Shown in pieces: positions 25,519 through 33,104 of a stretch of DNA of 64,000 nt. The stretch comes from JAZQHR01 sp045540815 (GTDB lineage: Bacteria > Bacillota > Clostridia > UMGS1810), in assembly GCA_045540815.1 (NCBI GenBank), contig JAZQHY010000065.1:10786-74785 (forward strand). The letters are read 5' to 3'. The stretch's first letter is position 1. Each line of letters starts with the position of its first letter. The translations under genes were made by a program, and so were the position numbers. The notes below the pieces were generated by a model. The model was not told where the DNA came from, did no database searches, and saw nothing but the letters and a program-made list of their open reading frames with translations.

Positions 25519-26841
25519 TTACGCTTTCTTTCTTGATGCGTTTATTTTCTGTTTCATTATCCTGATCTGTTCAACCACAAATCTATTTGACTGACACTGG
25601 TATGCACACACACCGCACTCAATGCAATCCATTATGCGGTATTTTATACATTTTTCTATATCACCATTTACTGCGTATTCGTTTAAGAATACAGGCATTA
25701 AACGCATAGGACATTTTTCCACGCATTTTCCACAGCGAATACAAGGTGATACCTTTATATCAGGCATTTCATTATCATCAAATGCCAAAAGTGCCGATGT
25801 ACCTTTTATAGCAGGAACATCTAGCGAAAACTGGCTCATACCCATCATTGGTCCGCCCATAATGATTTTCTTTGGCTCAAGTTTAAATCCACCTGCCGCT
25901 TCAAATATATCTGCAAATGATGTACCCATTCTTACACGCAAGTTCTTAGGATTGTTTACCGCATTACCCGAAACAGTTACTACCCTTGACATAATCGGTT
26001 TACGTTTTGTAATAGCGTTATATACTGCCGTACAGGTATCGATATTGTCAACAACAACACCAACATCTGCAGGAAGACCGCCACTTGGTACTTCTCGTTT
26101 TGTAATAGCATATATAAGATGCTTTTCGCTTCCTTGAGGGTACTTTGTTTTAAGAACTTTAACACTTATACCCTTTTCGTACTTGCACGCATTTTTCATA
26201 ATCTTTATTGCGTCAGGTTTATTTTCCTCTATACCTATGTATGCCTTGTCCACACCTAAAATCTTCATTATAAGTTTTAGACCGCCTATAACCATATCCG
26301 TATTTTCAAGCATTACTCTATGGTCAGATGTAAGGTATGGTTCACATTCTGCGCCGTTTAATATAACACATTCAATTTTCTTATCCTGTGGAGGATTGAG
26401 TTTTATATGTGTAGGAAATGTTGCACCGCCAAGGCCAACAACTCCAGCTTCTCTAATGATTTTAAGCATATCGTCACGATTTAAGCTATCATAATCATTT
26501 CTATCGTAAATAGTATCACATAGTGTATCTAGTTCATCATTTTCTATAACAATACTATCTACCATATTGCCGTTTGGATGGCGACGTTTTTCGATAGCAA
26601 TAACCTTACCCGAAACCGACGAATGTATAGGGCTTGAAACAAATGCATCGCTATCTGCAATCTTTTGTCCCATAGTAACAATATCTCCTACCGCAACAAC
26701 CGGAACGCACGGTGCACCTATATGCTGTGACACTGGATATACCATTATTTTCGATGGCGCAAGTTCAGATATAGAAATATCTTTCGTACTTTCTTTTTTA
26801 TCATTTGGATGAAGTCCGCCTTTAAATGTAAAAAGCTCCAT
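25519..26841 (-). CDS. rnfC: Rnf complex subunit C, NADH/flavin iron-sulfur subunit
   Basis: 440-residue peripheral subunit with a glycine-rich nucleotide/FMN-binding domain (EAGVVGLGGATFPTHIK near 150) and two 4Fe-4S motifs, CIRCGKCVEKCP near 373 and CIECGVCAYQC near 411. RnfC exchanges electrons with NAD. First gene of rnfCDGEAB, preceded by GGAG. The whole operon indicates ferredoxin-driven ion pumping in an anaerobe. Confidence 0.95.
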   Translation of the reverse strand: MELFTFKGGLHPNDKKESTKDISISELAPSKIMVYPVSQHIGAPCVPVVAVGDIVTMGQKIADSDAFVSSPIHSSVSGKVIAIEKRRHPNGNMVDSIVIENDELDTLCDTIYDRNDYDSLNRDDMLKIIREAGVVGLGGATFPTHIKLNPPQDKKIECVILNGAECEPYLTSDHRVMLENTDMVIGGLKLIMKILGVDKAYIGIEENKPDAIKIMKNACKYEKGISVKVLKTKYPQGSEKHLIYAITKREVPSGGLPADVGVVVDNIDTCTAVYNAITKRKPIMSRVVTVSGNAVNNPKNLRVRMGTSFADIFEAAGGFKLEPKKIIMGGPMMGMSQFSLDVPAIKGTSALLAFDDNEMPDIKVSPCIRCGKCVEKCPMRLMPVFLNEYAVNGDIEKCIKYRIMDCIECGVCAYQCQSNRFVVEQIRIMKQKINASRKKA

Positions 26842-26878
26842 TTAACTCACTCCTTTGTATTTATAATAATACTATTTT

Positions 26879-26907
26879 ATTTTAACATAATATTATCAAA
26901 AAATCAA
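26879..26907 (-). promoter_or_regulatory. Promoter of the rnf operon
   Basis: TTGATT, 17-base spacer, TAAAAT on the minus strand, 38 bases before rnfC. Confidence 0.65.
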
Positions 26908-26918
26908 ATTTATGATAA

Positions 26919-26946
26919 TAAAAAAAACACAACTACATAAGTTGTG
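26919..26946 (-). terminator. Terminator of the G5/3D-domain gene
   Basis: CACAAC/GTTGTG stem with a 7-base loop followed on the minus strand by a nine-base T-rich run; it sits just upstream of the rnf promoter. Confidence 0.83.
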
Positions 26947-26963
26947 CTTTATAAACATATAAA

Positions 26964-27992
26964 TTATTCTAATATATATACATTTGCTGTTCTTCTACCA
27001 AAGTTAATAGCATCCTGATGTGATGAGAAGAATAAATCTACTCTGTTGCCCTTGATAGCTCCGCCTGTATCGGCAGCTACGCTATATCCATATACCCACG
27101 ATCCGTCAGGACTTTCTATATAAAGTCTGCTGCCAAGTGGTATAACTCTAGGGTCAACTGCAACAGTGCCGTACTTTGCATACGTACCTGTAGCGGTAAT
27201 ACCGTGACCAGGATCACCAGGTCTGGTACCAACACTCTGATATGACAAATCATAAGCTGTGGCATTACATACTATCATCTTTTTAAATCTGAAATTTTCA
27301 CCACGTGATGTAACCTGCATAACCTGTGTGCCATATTCAGCAACCTCTTGTACAGGTTTTGAAAGAATAGCTTCCTCAATAACATTTTCGTGTGCTACTT
27401 TTCCATCAACTATTATCTTTTCGATTGTCTGTATTTTCTTTCCGTCAATACCTGGTGTAATAACATTAATCTGCCCTTTTGGAAGATTATCGTTTTCTAT
27501 CTTCATAATAGTATACGGAATAGCTACTTCGATGGTTTCAACTTTTTTATCTACCTGAGTAAGTGAGATTTCCATATCACTAGCGATATAATCGTCAAGC
27601 GAAACATTAAGCTCATCGTAGTTTGTAAGAATAATACCTTGTGATGTTATAAAATCTCTTACTGTTCTTTCGGCAGTGTAAAGTGTTTTAGTTTCACCTG
27701 CAAGAGTAAATGAAACTTTAACTGCACGTCTTACAGTAATGGTGTTATTTAATTTTAGCTTTTTTTCAATCTGTGGAATAACCTTGTCATATTTTCCAAG
27801 CGATATTCCCTGTTCTTCTAAAACTTCTCCCACAGTAGTAGCTGCTGTTATACATTCAACAATATTATCGTCACATTTGATTGTGACTTTAGCTACCGAT
27901 GCCGCATAGATGGTCATCGCTACTGCGAACATGAAAAAAACAAGTGCCGAACAAATCATCGTCATATGTTTTTTCGTTAGTCCAATAATCAT
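26964..27992 (-). CDS. Cell-wall protein with DUF348, G5 and 3D domains (YabE-like)
   Basis: 342 residues. A signal-anchor at about 9-31 is followed by two DUF348 repeats (about 35-80 and 90-135), a G5 domain (about 150-230) and a C-terminal 3D domain. The three aspartates of the 3D domain are in TAYDLSY, AVDPRVIPLGSRL and ADTGGAIKGNRVDLFF. The fold resembles MltA/RlpA-type lytic enzymes, so it likely cuts or remodels peptidoglycan during growth or spore outgrowth. A strong promoter, a structured leader and phased WalR-like repeats lie upstream. GGAGGG precedes the ATG. Confidence 0.9.
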   Translation of the reverse strand: MIIGLTKKHMTMICSALVFFMFAVAMTIYAASVAKVTIKCDDNIVECITAATTVGEVLEEQGISLGKYDKVIPQIEKKLKLNNTITVRRAVKVSFTLAGETKTLYTAERTVRDFITSQGIILTNYDELNVSLDDYIASDMEISLTQVDKKVETIEVAIPYTIMKIENDNLPKGQINVITPGIDGKKIQTIEKIIVDGKVAHENVIEEAILSKPVQEVAEYGTQVMQVTSRGENFRFKKMIVCNATAYDLSYQSVGTRPGDPGHGITATGTYAKYGTVAVDPRVIPLGSRLYIESPDGSWVYGYSVAADTGGAIKGNRVDLFFSSHQDAINFGRRTANVYILE

Positions 27993-28010
27993 AATTCCCT
28001 CCTGGTTTAC

Positions 28011-28075
28011 TTGTCACCGAATAAAGAATACAAGATTTCAGCCATTTAGTAGTCGAGACTGAAAATCGGTGTCAA
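28011..28075 (-). promoter_or_regulatory. Structured 5' leader of the YabE-like gene
   Basis: On the minus strand the outer arms 28066-28075 and 28011-28020 pair at 9 of 10 positions; an inner 6-bp stem (28059-28064 with 28036-28041) closes a 17-base loop. The ribosome site starts about eight bases after the outer stem. It does not show the conserved motifs I know for the c-di-AMP (ydaO) riboswitch often placed before such genes. Confidence 0.5.
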
Positions 28076-28091
28076 TAATCAAGTCTGGTAA

Positions 28092-28120
28092 AGTTTACTT
28101 AAAAATTTTGGTTTTGTCAA
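28092..28120 (-). promoter_or_regulatory. Promoter of the YabE-like gene
   Basis: Perfect TTGACA, 17-base spacer, TAAACT on the minus strand; predicted leader about 90 bases. Confidence 0.72.
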
Positions 28121-28125
28121 ATTAT

Positions 28126-28186
28126 TTTACATTTATTTCCATTTATTGTTATGCACTTTTACCATACTTTTAACATATTTTTACCA
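28126..28186 (-). promoter_or_regulatory. WalR-like phased hexamers upstream of the YabE-like promoter
   Basis: Minus strand reads TGGTAA-N5-TGTTAA-N5-TGGTAA (28159-28186), exact 11-bp spacing, and TGTAAA-N5-TTGACA (28115-28131), the second hexamer being the -35 box. The WalR/YycF consensus is two TGTWAH hexamers 5 bases apart, known to control wall hydrolases of this type. Confidence 0.45.
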
Positions 28187-28314
28187 TTTATGTAATAATT
28201 ATACATTTATTCTAAATAATTACATATTTAGCCAAAACCCTTTGTTTTCAAGGTATGCAGGTGAAATTAACCTTATTCCGCTAATTTGGTCAAGTTTAAA
28301 ATTTTAGTGCAATT

Positions 28315-28331
28315 TTAACAAAAATGTAACA
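28315..28331 (-). promoter_or_regulatory. Full-match WalR-like box
   Basis: Minus strand reads TGTTAC-N5-TGTTAA, which fits TGTWAH-N5-TGTWAH at every position. It lies about 195 bases from the YabE-like -35 box and 186-202 bases upstream of the rodA-type promoter. Confidence 0.4.
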
Positions 28332-28392
28332 ACTTTTTAATTATTTTTACATTGAACCTTTGTAAACCCGCTATTTTCAAGGGTTTTGGCAA

Positions 28393-28408
28393 TTGTAAAA
28401 TTTTACAA
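28393..28408. promoter_or_regulatory. 16-bp perfect palindrome, candidate operator
   Basis: TTGTAAAATTTTACAA, about 110 bases upstream of the rodA-type -35 box. Could bind a dimeric regulator; AT-rich composition raises the chance of coincidence. Confidence 0.35.
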
Positions 28409-28516
28409 AAGTGTTTGTTGTAGACAAAATCAGCCTCTTTTTTACACAAAAATTACTTTTAAAGCACTCAAAACGCCCTACTTTAACGTGTTTTTGATAA
28501 AAATTACAAATAAATA

Positions 28517-28544
28517 TTGTTTTTTTTCGGATATTTGCTATACT
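28517..28544 (+). promoter_or_regulatory. Promoter of the rodA-type gene
   Basis: TTGTTT, 16-base spacer, TATACT, about 60 bases before the start codon. Confidence 0.55.
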
Positions 28545-28603
28545 TATTATAGGTAGAAATTTGATTTTTACTATATAAATATCATTAGAAAAGGTAAATT
28601 AAA

Positions 28604-29716
28604 ATGAACAACAGAAGGAAATTAATATATTCAAATATAGATTATATGCTACTGATATTGACATTTGTATGTGCAGTATTTGGCATAATTGTTATATCAA
28701 GCGCTACAAAAACCTTACCGGGAAATGTAAGATATGTCGTAATTCAATCCGCTGCATTCTTAATAGGCATATTTGCTATGTGGCTTGTTTCGTTTTTTGA
28801 ATACGAATATTATGGCGACTTATCAAAATACATCTATATAGTATGTGTGCTTATGCTTGTGCTTGTATTATTTCTGGGTACAGGCCGCGAGGATACAGGA
28901 AGCCGAAGCTGGATAAGATTTGGACCTATAGGAATACAACCATCGGAATTTGTTAAAATAGGCTTTATAATAACCTTTGCAAAGCATTTGTCCGAAATTG
29001 ACGACGATATAAACAATCCGTTAAACGTACTAAAACTGCTAATTCACGCAGGAATTCTCATAGGACTTATAATGCTTCAGCCTGACTTTGGTACAACAGT
29101 TGTATTTGTTTGCATATTCTTAGGTATGATATTTTCTGCAGGAATTTCCTATAAATATATATTATCTGCAATAGGCGCTCTTCTAATTGCATCCCCTATT
29201 GCGTGGTTTTTCCTGCTTAAAGAATATCAAAAAAACAGGATACTCGTATTTTTAAACCCTGAAAGCGACCCGCTAAACGCAGGATATCACGTAATACAGT
29301 CTAAAATCTCAATTGGCTCTGGGCAAATATTTGGAAAAGGATTATATCACGGCACACAAACACAGCTAGGATACCTTCCTGCAAGACACACAGACTTTAT
29401 TTTTGCAGTTATCGGCGAAGAACTTGGACTAATAGGATGCATACTTGTAATAGCACTTTTGGTTGCTCTTACGCTAAGGGTATTTCACATTTCAAAGATA
29501 TCGAGAAACAATTTTTCTTCATATATATGTGTAGGTGTAGCGTCAATGTTTATAGCACACATACTTGAAAATGTCGGAATGTGCATAGGACTTATGCCGG
29601 TAACCGGAATACCTCTTCCGTTTTTCAGTTATGGAGGTTCGTCGCTCATAACCAATATGGTAGCGATAGGCCTTGTAATGAACGTCTATATGAGGCGAAA
29701 ATCAATTAATTTTTAA
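28604..29716 (+). CDS. SEDS-family peptidoglycan polymerase, RodA type
   Basis: 370-residue protein with about ten membrane segments. GREDTGSRSWIRFGPIGIQPSEF near 96, GYHVIQSKISIGSGQIFGKG near 228, PARHTDFIFAVIGEELG near 258 and the C-terminal GIPLPFFSYGGSSL are SEDS signatures. SEDS proteins polymerise lipid II; the sequence looks closer to RodA (elongation) than to FtsW or SpoVE, but I cannot separate them firmly. It stands alone, divergent from the YabE-like wall protein. Ribosome site AAAAGG. Confidence 0.9.
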   Translation: MNNRRKLIYSNIDYMLLILTFVCAVFGIIVISSATKTLPGNVRYVVIQSAAFLIGIFAMWLVSFFEYEYYGDLSKYIYIVCVLMLVLVLFLGTGREDTGSRSWIRFGPIGIQPSEFVKIGFIITFAKHLSEIDDDINNPLNVLKLLIHAGILIGLIMLQPDFGTTVVFVCIFLGMIFSAGISYKYILSAIGALLIASPIAWFFLLKEYQKNRILVFLNPESDPLNAGYHVIQSKISIGSGQIFGKGLYHGTQTQLGYLPARHTDFIFAVIGEELGLIGCILVIALLVALTLRVFHISKISRNNFSSYICVGVASMFIAHILENVGMCIGLMPVTGIPLPFFSYGGSSLITNMVAIGLVMNVYMRRKSINF

Positions 29717-29724
29717 ATAACAAA

Positions 29725-29764
29725 ATATGCACCTCAAAAGCTTGTACGTTTTCGGGGTGCATAT
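29725..29764. terminator. Hairpin between converging rodA-type and GH3 genes
   Basis: ATATGCACCTC/GGGGTGCATAT arms (one G-U pair) around an 18-base loop; T-rich tail only partly formed. Confidence 0.55.
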
Positions 29765-29810
29765 AATTATCTCGTATTTTTTATTTTTAAATAATCTTTT
29801 ATAAAATATA

Positions 29811-32120
29811 TTACTTAAGCCATAATATCATTTCAAGAAGACGTTTTACACATACTGCAAGCTCATTTCTTGTTACTCCATCCACGTGCGTTGGTGCCTG
29901 CTTACTTCTATCGTCGGTTCTTGTAGACGGCATATGTATGTCATTTCCGGCAACAATTTCCTTGGATCTTTCTGCTTTATTCCACCAATCAGTAGTTACA
30001 AGGCCTTTATATCCCCACTCACCTCTTAGTATTCCTGTTATAAGCTCAGCATCTTCTGATGCTCTTACTCCGTTAATTACATTGTATGCTGTCATTATAA
30101 GTTTTGGATTTGACTCTTTTACACATATTTCAAATCCTTTTATATAAATTTCTCTAAGCGCACGCTCTGATAAAATAGAATTTGATTCTTTTCTGTTGGT
30201 TTCCTTATTGTTACACGCAAAATGCTTTGGTGTTGCAACAATATTCTGAGATTGAATACCCCTTACCATTGCTGCCGCCATTTTACCTGATACAAACGGG
30301 TCTTCGGAATAATATTCAAAATTTCGTCCGCAAAGCGGGCTTCTGTGAATATTAAGAGCAGGTGTAAGCCACATCGAAAGATTATTTTCCTTTGTTTCAA
30401 GCGCTCCTGCAACGCCAACTTTTTCAAGAATATCAGTATTCCACGTACAAGCAAGCATAGTTGCAACCGGAAATGCAGTCGTTCTTATGCCTGTTTTTGG
30501 TTGTATACGAACTCCTGCAGGACCGTCAACAGTCATAGGTGTAGGTATTCCGTATTTTTCGTTATCTCCCATTCCATCTGTATTTGCAACACCGATATTT
30601 TTCTTTCCTATAAGCAGCGACATCATTTCTTCGTCAGTTAGCTGTGATATAAAATAATCAAGAGTTACATTACCATTTGCAACATCATAAAGTGTTTTTA
30701 TATCTTCGTCGCTTGTTGGAATGTTTTCTTCGCAAACATATTCGCAAGAGAATTTTTTGCGTTCTACTTCGCGATTAGGAACATCTACGTACTCACCTAT
30801 TGCGGTAAGTCGTTTTCCAAGATTGTTAGGTGTACAATATTCGGTAAGTTTCTCGGTAACCTTTGTTTCAGGTAATATATATTTATAATCAAGCTCGGTT
30901 AGATTGCGCACAGAATTACCTGCAAATATCTTGTATTCTCCCTTTTCAAGAACATATGCTGATTTTTCGACATCACCTATATCATCGTATGATGTCATTT
31001 GATTTATATCAAAAGATAAAATAAGCGTTTCGCTCTCGCCTGGGTTAAGAAGTTCGGTTTTTTGGAATGCACAAAGCTGGATTGCTGGTTTTGTTATTTT
31101 TCCGTTTGGAGCACTGTAATATACCTGCACTACTTCCTTTCCGGACATACTACCGGTATTTTTAACAGTGGCATTTACTATAATTTTATCTCCCACATTA
31201 TATGCAAGCAAATCCGAAATTTCAAATGTTGTATAAGATAGTCCGTATCCAAAAGGATACACTACCCTTTCCTTCATACCCGATATAGTTTCAAAATATC
31301 GGTATCCTATAAAAATATCTTCGGTATATTTTACATAGTCCTCGGATTCGTGGAAACCTTTAGATGATGGATAGTCATCAAAGCTCTCGGCACATGTATC
31401 TACAAGCTTTCCTGACGGCGTAACATCACCAACCAAAATATCGGCTGTTGCAAGTCCGCCTTCCATACCGCCTTGCCATATCATAAGAGCTGCTGCTATT
31501 TTATCGTTTTTGGCAAACCACGATGTATCTATCATAGCACCTGTATTTAGAAGGACAACTACGTTTTTAAAGTTCAATGTAACTTTTTCTACCATTTCCT
31601 TTTCGTTATCACTTAATGAAAAATATGTATCTGTCTCGTCATTTTTTCTGTCAGAGCCCTCGCTCGAATATCTGTTTATTGTAATAATCGCTGTATCGGT
31701 ATATGCTTTTGCTTCCAAAAGCAGATTGTCAGGAATTTCAACTTCGTCAAAAAGACCAGGTCTTTCTCCTTTTTTATACGCATTAAGGCAAACTTCCTCA
31801 TAATATAGTGAAAGCTTATCAAAAACCTCAACCTTATCGTTTTTTAGTTTTAAACCCTGATAAATATTTCTGACATATTCACAGTAAACATCACCTGAAC
31901 CGCCGCCACCTTTCACATAATCAATTTGTGCTTTACCAAAAATCGCAACCTTTGTTCCTTTTTCAAACGGCAATAAATTATTATCGTTTTTCAAAAGAAC
32001 ACAACCTTCGCAAGCAGCTTCTCTCGATAATTGAATATGTTTTTCACAGCCTGTAATTTTAGAATTATTATCACCCAAAGGCAAAACCGGTTGATACTTA
32101 ATTCTCGCCCATTTTTCCAT
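29811..32120 (-). CDS. Glycoside hydrolase family 3, domain-permuted beta-glucosidase type
   Basis: 769 residues, no signal peptide, so likely cytoplasmic. Domain order is reversed relative to classic GH3: the C-type alpha/beta sandwich comes first (about 25-265, with GGGGSGDV and WQGGMEGG), then a fibronectin-III-like domain (about 300-400), and the (beta/alpha)8 catalytic barrel last (about 480-765). The barrel shows TPMTVDGPAGVR, SPLCGRNFEYYSEDP, TPKHFACNNKETNR and the nucleophile aspartate in LVTTDWWNKAE. This order is known for some Ruminococcus and Butyrivibrio beta-glucosidases. The divergent AraC gene is the likely regulator. Confidence 0.92.
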   Translation of the reverse strand: MEKWARIKYQPVLPLGDNNSKITGCEKHIQLSREAACEGCVLLKNDNNLLPFEKGTKVAIFGKAQIDYVKGGGGSGDVYCEYVRNIYQGLKLKNDKVEVFDKLSLYYEEVCLNAYKKGERPGLFDEVEIPDNLLLEAKAYTDTAIITINRYSSEGSDRKNDETDTYFSLSDNEKEMVEKVTLNFKNVVVLLNTGAMIDTSWFAKNDKIAAALMIWQGGMEGGLATADILVGDVTPSGKLVDTCAESFDDYPSSKGFHESEDYVKYTEDIFIGYRYFETISGMKERVVYPFGYGLSYTTFEISDLLAYNVGDKIIVNATVKNTGSMSGKEVVQVYYSAPNGKITKPAIQLCAFQKTELLNPGESETLILSFDINQMTSYDDIGDVEKSAYVLEKGEYKIFAGNSVRNLTELDYKYILPETKVTEKLTEYCTPNNLGKRLTAIGEYVDVPNREVERKKFSCEYVCEENIPTSDEDIKTLYDVANGNVTLDYFISQLTDEEMMSLLIGKKNIGVANTDGMGDNEKYGIPTPMTVDGPAGVRIQPKTGIRTTAFPVATMLACTWNTDILEKVGVAGALETKENNLSMWLTPALNIHRSPLCGRNFEYYSEDPFVSGKMAAAMVRGIQSQNIVATPKHFACNNKETNRKESNSILSERALREIYIKGFEICVKESNPKLIMTAYNVINGVRASEDAELITGILRGEWGYKGLVTTDWWNKAERSKEIVAGNDIHMPSTRTDDRSKQAPTHVDGVTRNELAVCVKRLLEMILWLK

Positions 32121-32152
32121 ATTAACACGCCCCTTAGTTAAAGTATACCTTA

Positions 32153-32180
32153 ATTATATCAAACAAGCTACTACGCACAA
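32153..32180 (-). promoter_or_regulatory. Promoter of the GH3 gene
   Basis: TTGTGC, 16-base spacer, TATAAT on the minus strand. It lies back to back with the AraC promoter. Confidence 0.55.
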
Positions 32181-32222
32181 CTTATAAACAACATATTTTT
32201 CACCGAAATATGCTATTGTATA

Positions 32223-32251
32223 TTGTAATTTTATACTTTTTATGCTATATT
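32223..32251 (+). promoter_or_regulatory. Promoter of the AraC-type regulator
   Basis: TTGTAA, 17-base spacer, TATATT, 21 bases before the start codon. Confidence 0.7.
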
Positions 32252-32272
32252 TTAAAAAGAGGTGAAGTAAAT

Positions 32273-33085
32273 ATGTCAGTATACTTTGAAAACAAAAGCA
32301 GAAACATATATATTCATCATAAAAGTGAATCTTATAATTTCAATTCTCATTTCCATAGCAAGACAGAAATGACATATTGTTTTTCCGGCTTTCAGGATGT
32401 AAAAATAGAAAATCAAATATACACCCTAAAAAAAGGTGATGCAGTAATTATTTTTCCTAATGTTGTTCACGAATATATAAAAAATCAACCAAAGAATAAT
32501 ATTAGCACTGAAAGCGTATCAATTATGTGCGAAACAAATTATCTTTCGAGTATTATCCCGGATTTAATAACCAAACATCCTGTTTCGTCCTTTATAAGTG
32601 CTGAGCATATTAACAAAGATTCAATTCTTGCATTTGAAAAATTAAAGGATACCCAAAATGAAACAGAGCTTATGGGTTGGACCTTTATTGCAATATCAGG
32701 ACTTATTAAAAATATGGAATTAATTCCCATACAAAAATCAAACACTTCAAATATAGCGCCTCGTTTAATTTCATATATAAATGAAAATTTTGAAAAACCT
32801 TTAACTATTAAATACCTTGAGAAAGAATTTGGCTACAGTTCTTCGTATATTGCACATGTTTTTTATGATCAGCTTAAAATTCCTTTTAGAACATATTTAG
32901 GAATAGTACGTTCCGAGCACGCTGCAAATATGATTTGCACTACAACAAAAAACCTTACAGAAATAGCCTATGATTGCGGATATAATTCATTAAATACATT
33001 TTGCCGTTGTTTTAAAAAACATTTTTCTCAAACACCATCACAATACAAGAAAAATTTAAAAGCAACAAATACAAGTAAAAGCTGA
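32273..33085 (+). CDS. AraC family transcriptional regulator
   Basis: 270 residues. The N-terminal cupin-like sensor domain (about 1-120) contains NSHFHSKTEMTYCF and KKGDAVIIFPNVVHEY. The C-terminal double helix-turn-helix (about 170-265) ends with LTEIAYDCGYNSLNTFCRCFKKHF, the standard AraC signature. The ATG at 32273 follows GAGGTG; open codons further upstream have no ribosome site. Divergent from the GH3 gene with about 150 bases between, so it probably activates that gene in response to a sugar. Confidence 0.92.
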   Translation: MSVYFENKSRNIYIHHKSESYNFNSHFHSKTEMTYCFSGFQDVKIENQIYTLKKGDAVIIFPNVVHEYIKNQPKNNISTESVSIMCETNYLSSIIPDLITKHPVSSFISAEHINKDSILAFEKLKDTQNETELMGWTFIAISGLIKNMELIPIQKSNTSNIAPRLISYINENFEKPLTIKYLEKEFGYSSSYIAHVFYDQLKIPFRTYLGIVRSEHAANMICTTTKNLTEIAYDCGYNSLNTFCRCFKKHFSQTPSQYKKNLKATNTSKS

Positions 33086-33104
33086 TGATTACTCATCAGC
33101 TTTT
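33077..33104. terminator. Shared terminator containing two stop codons
   Basis: Twelve-bp stem AAAAGCTGATGA/TCATCAGCTTTT with a 4-base loop. Both the AraC stop (33083-33085) and the uvrC stop (33089-33091) lie inside it; T runs follow on both strands. Confidence 0.88.

Larger units (their letters stand above)
27993..28603. other. 611-bp gene-free divergent regulatory region
   Basis: Lies between the YabE-like gene and the rodA-type gene. I see no credible coding frame. It holds the two divergent promoters, a structured leader, phased direct repeats, a 16-bp palindrome (28393-28408) and a 12-bp inverted repeat, GCCAAAACCCTT at 28231-28242 with its complement at 28379-28390, about 136 bases apart. 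The T- and A-rich character makes chance repeats more likely, so only the longest ones are listed separately. Confidence 0.7.

Noticed and set aside
27993..28120. c-di-AMP (ydaO) riboswitch before the YabE-like gene
   Set aside because: Expected by gene type, but the conserved GGGGGACCC-like core and supporting helices are not seen; the leader is also too short.
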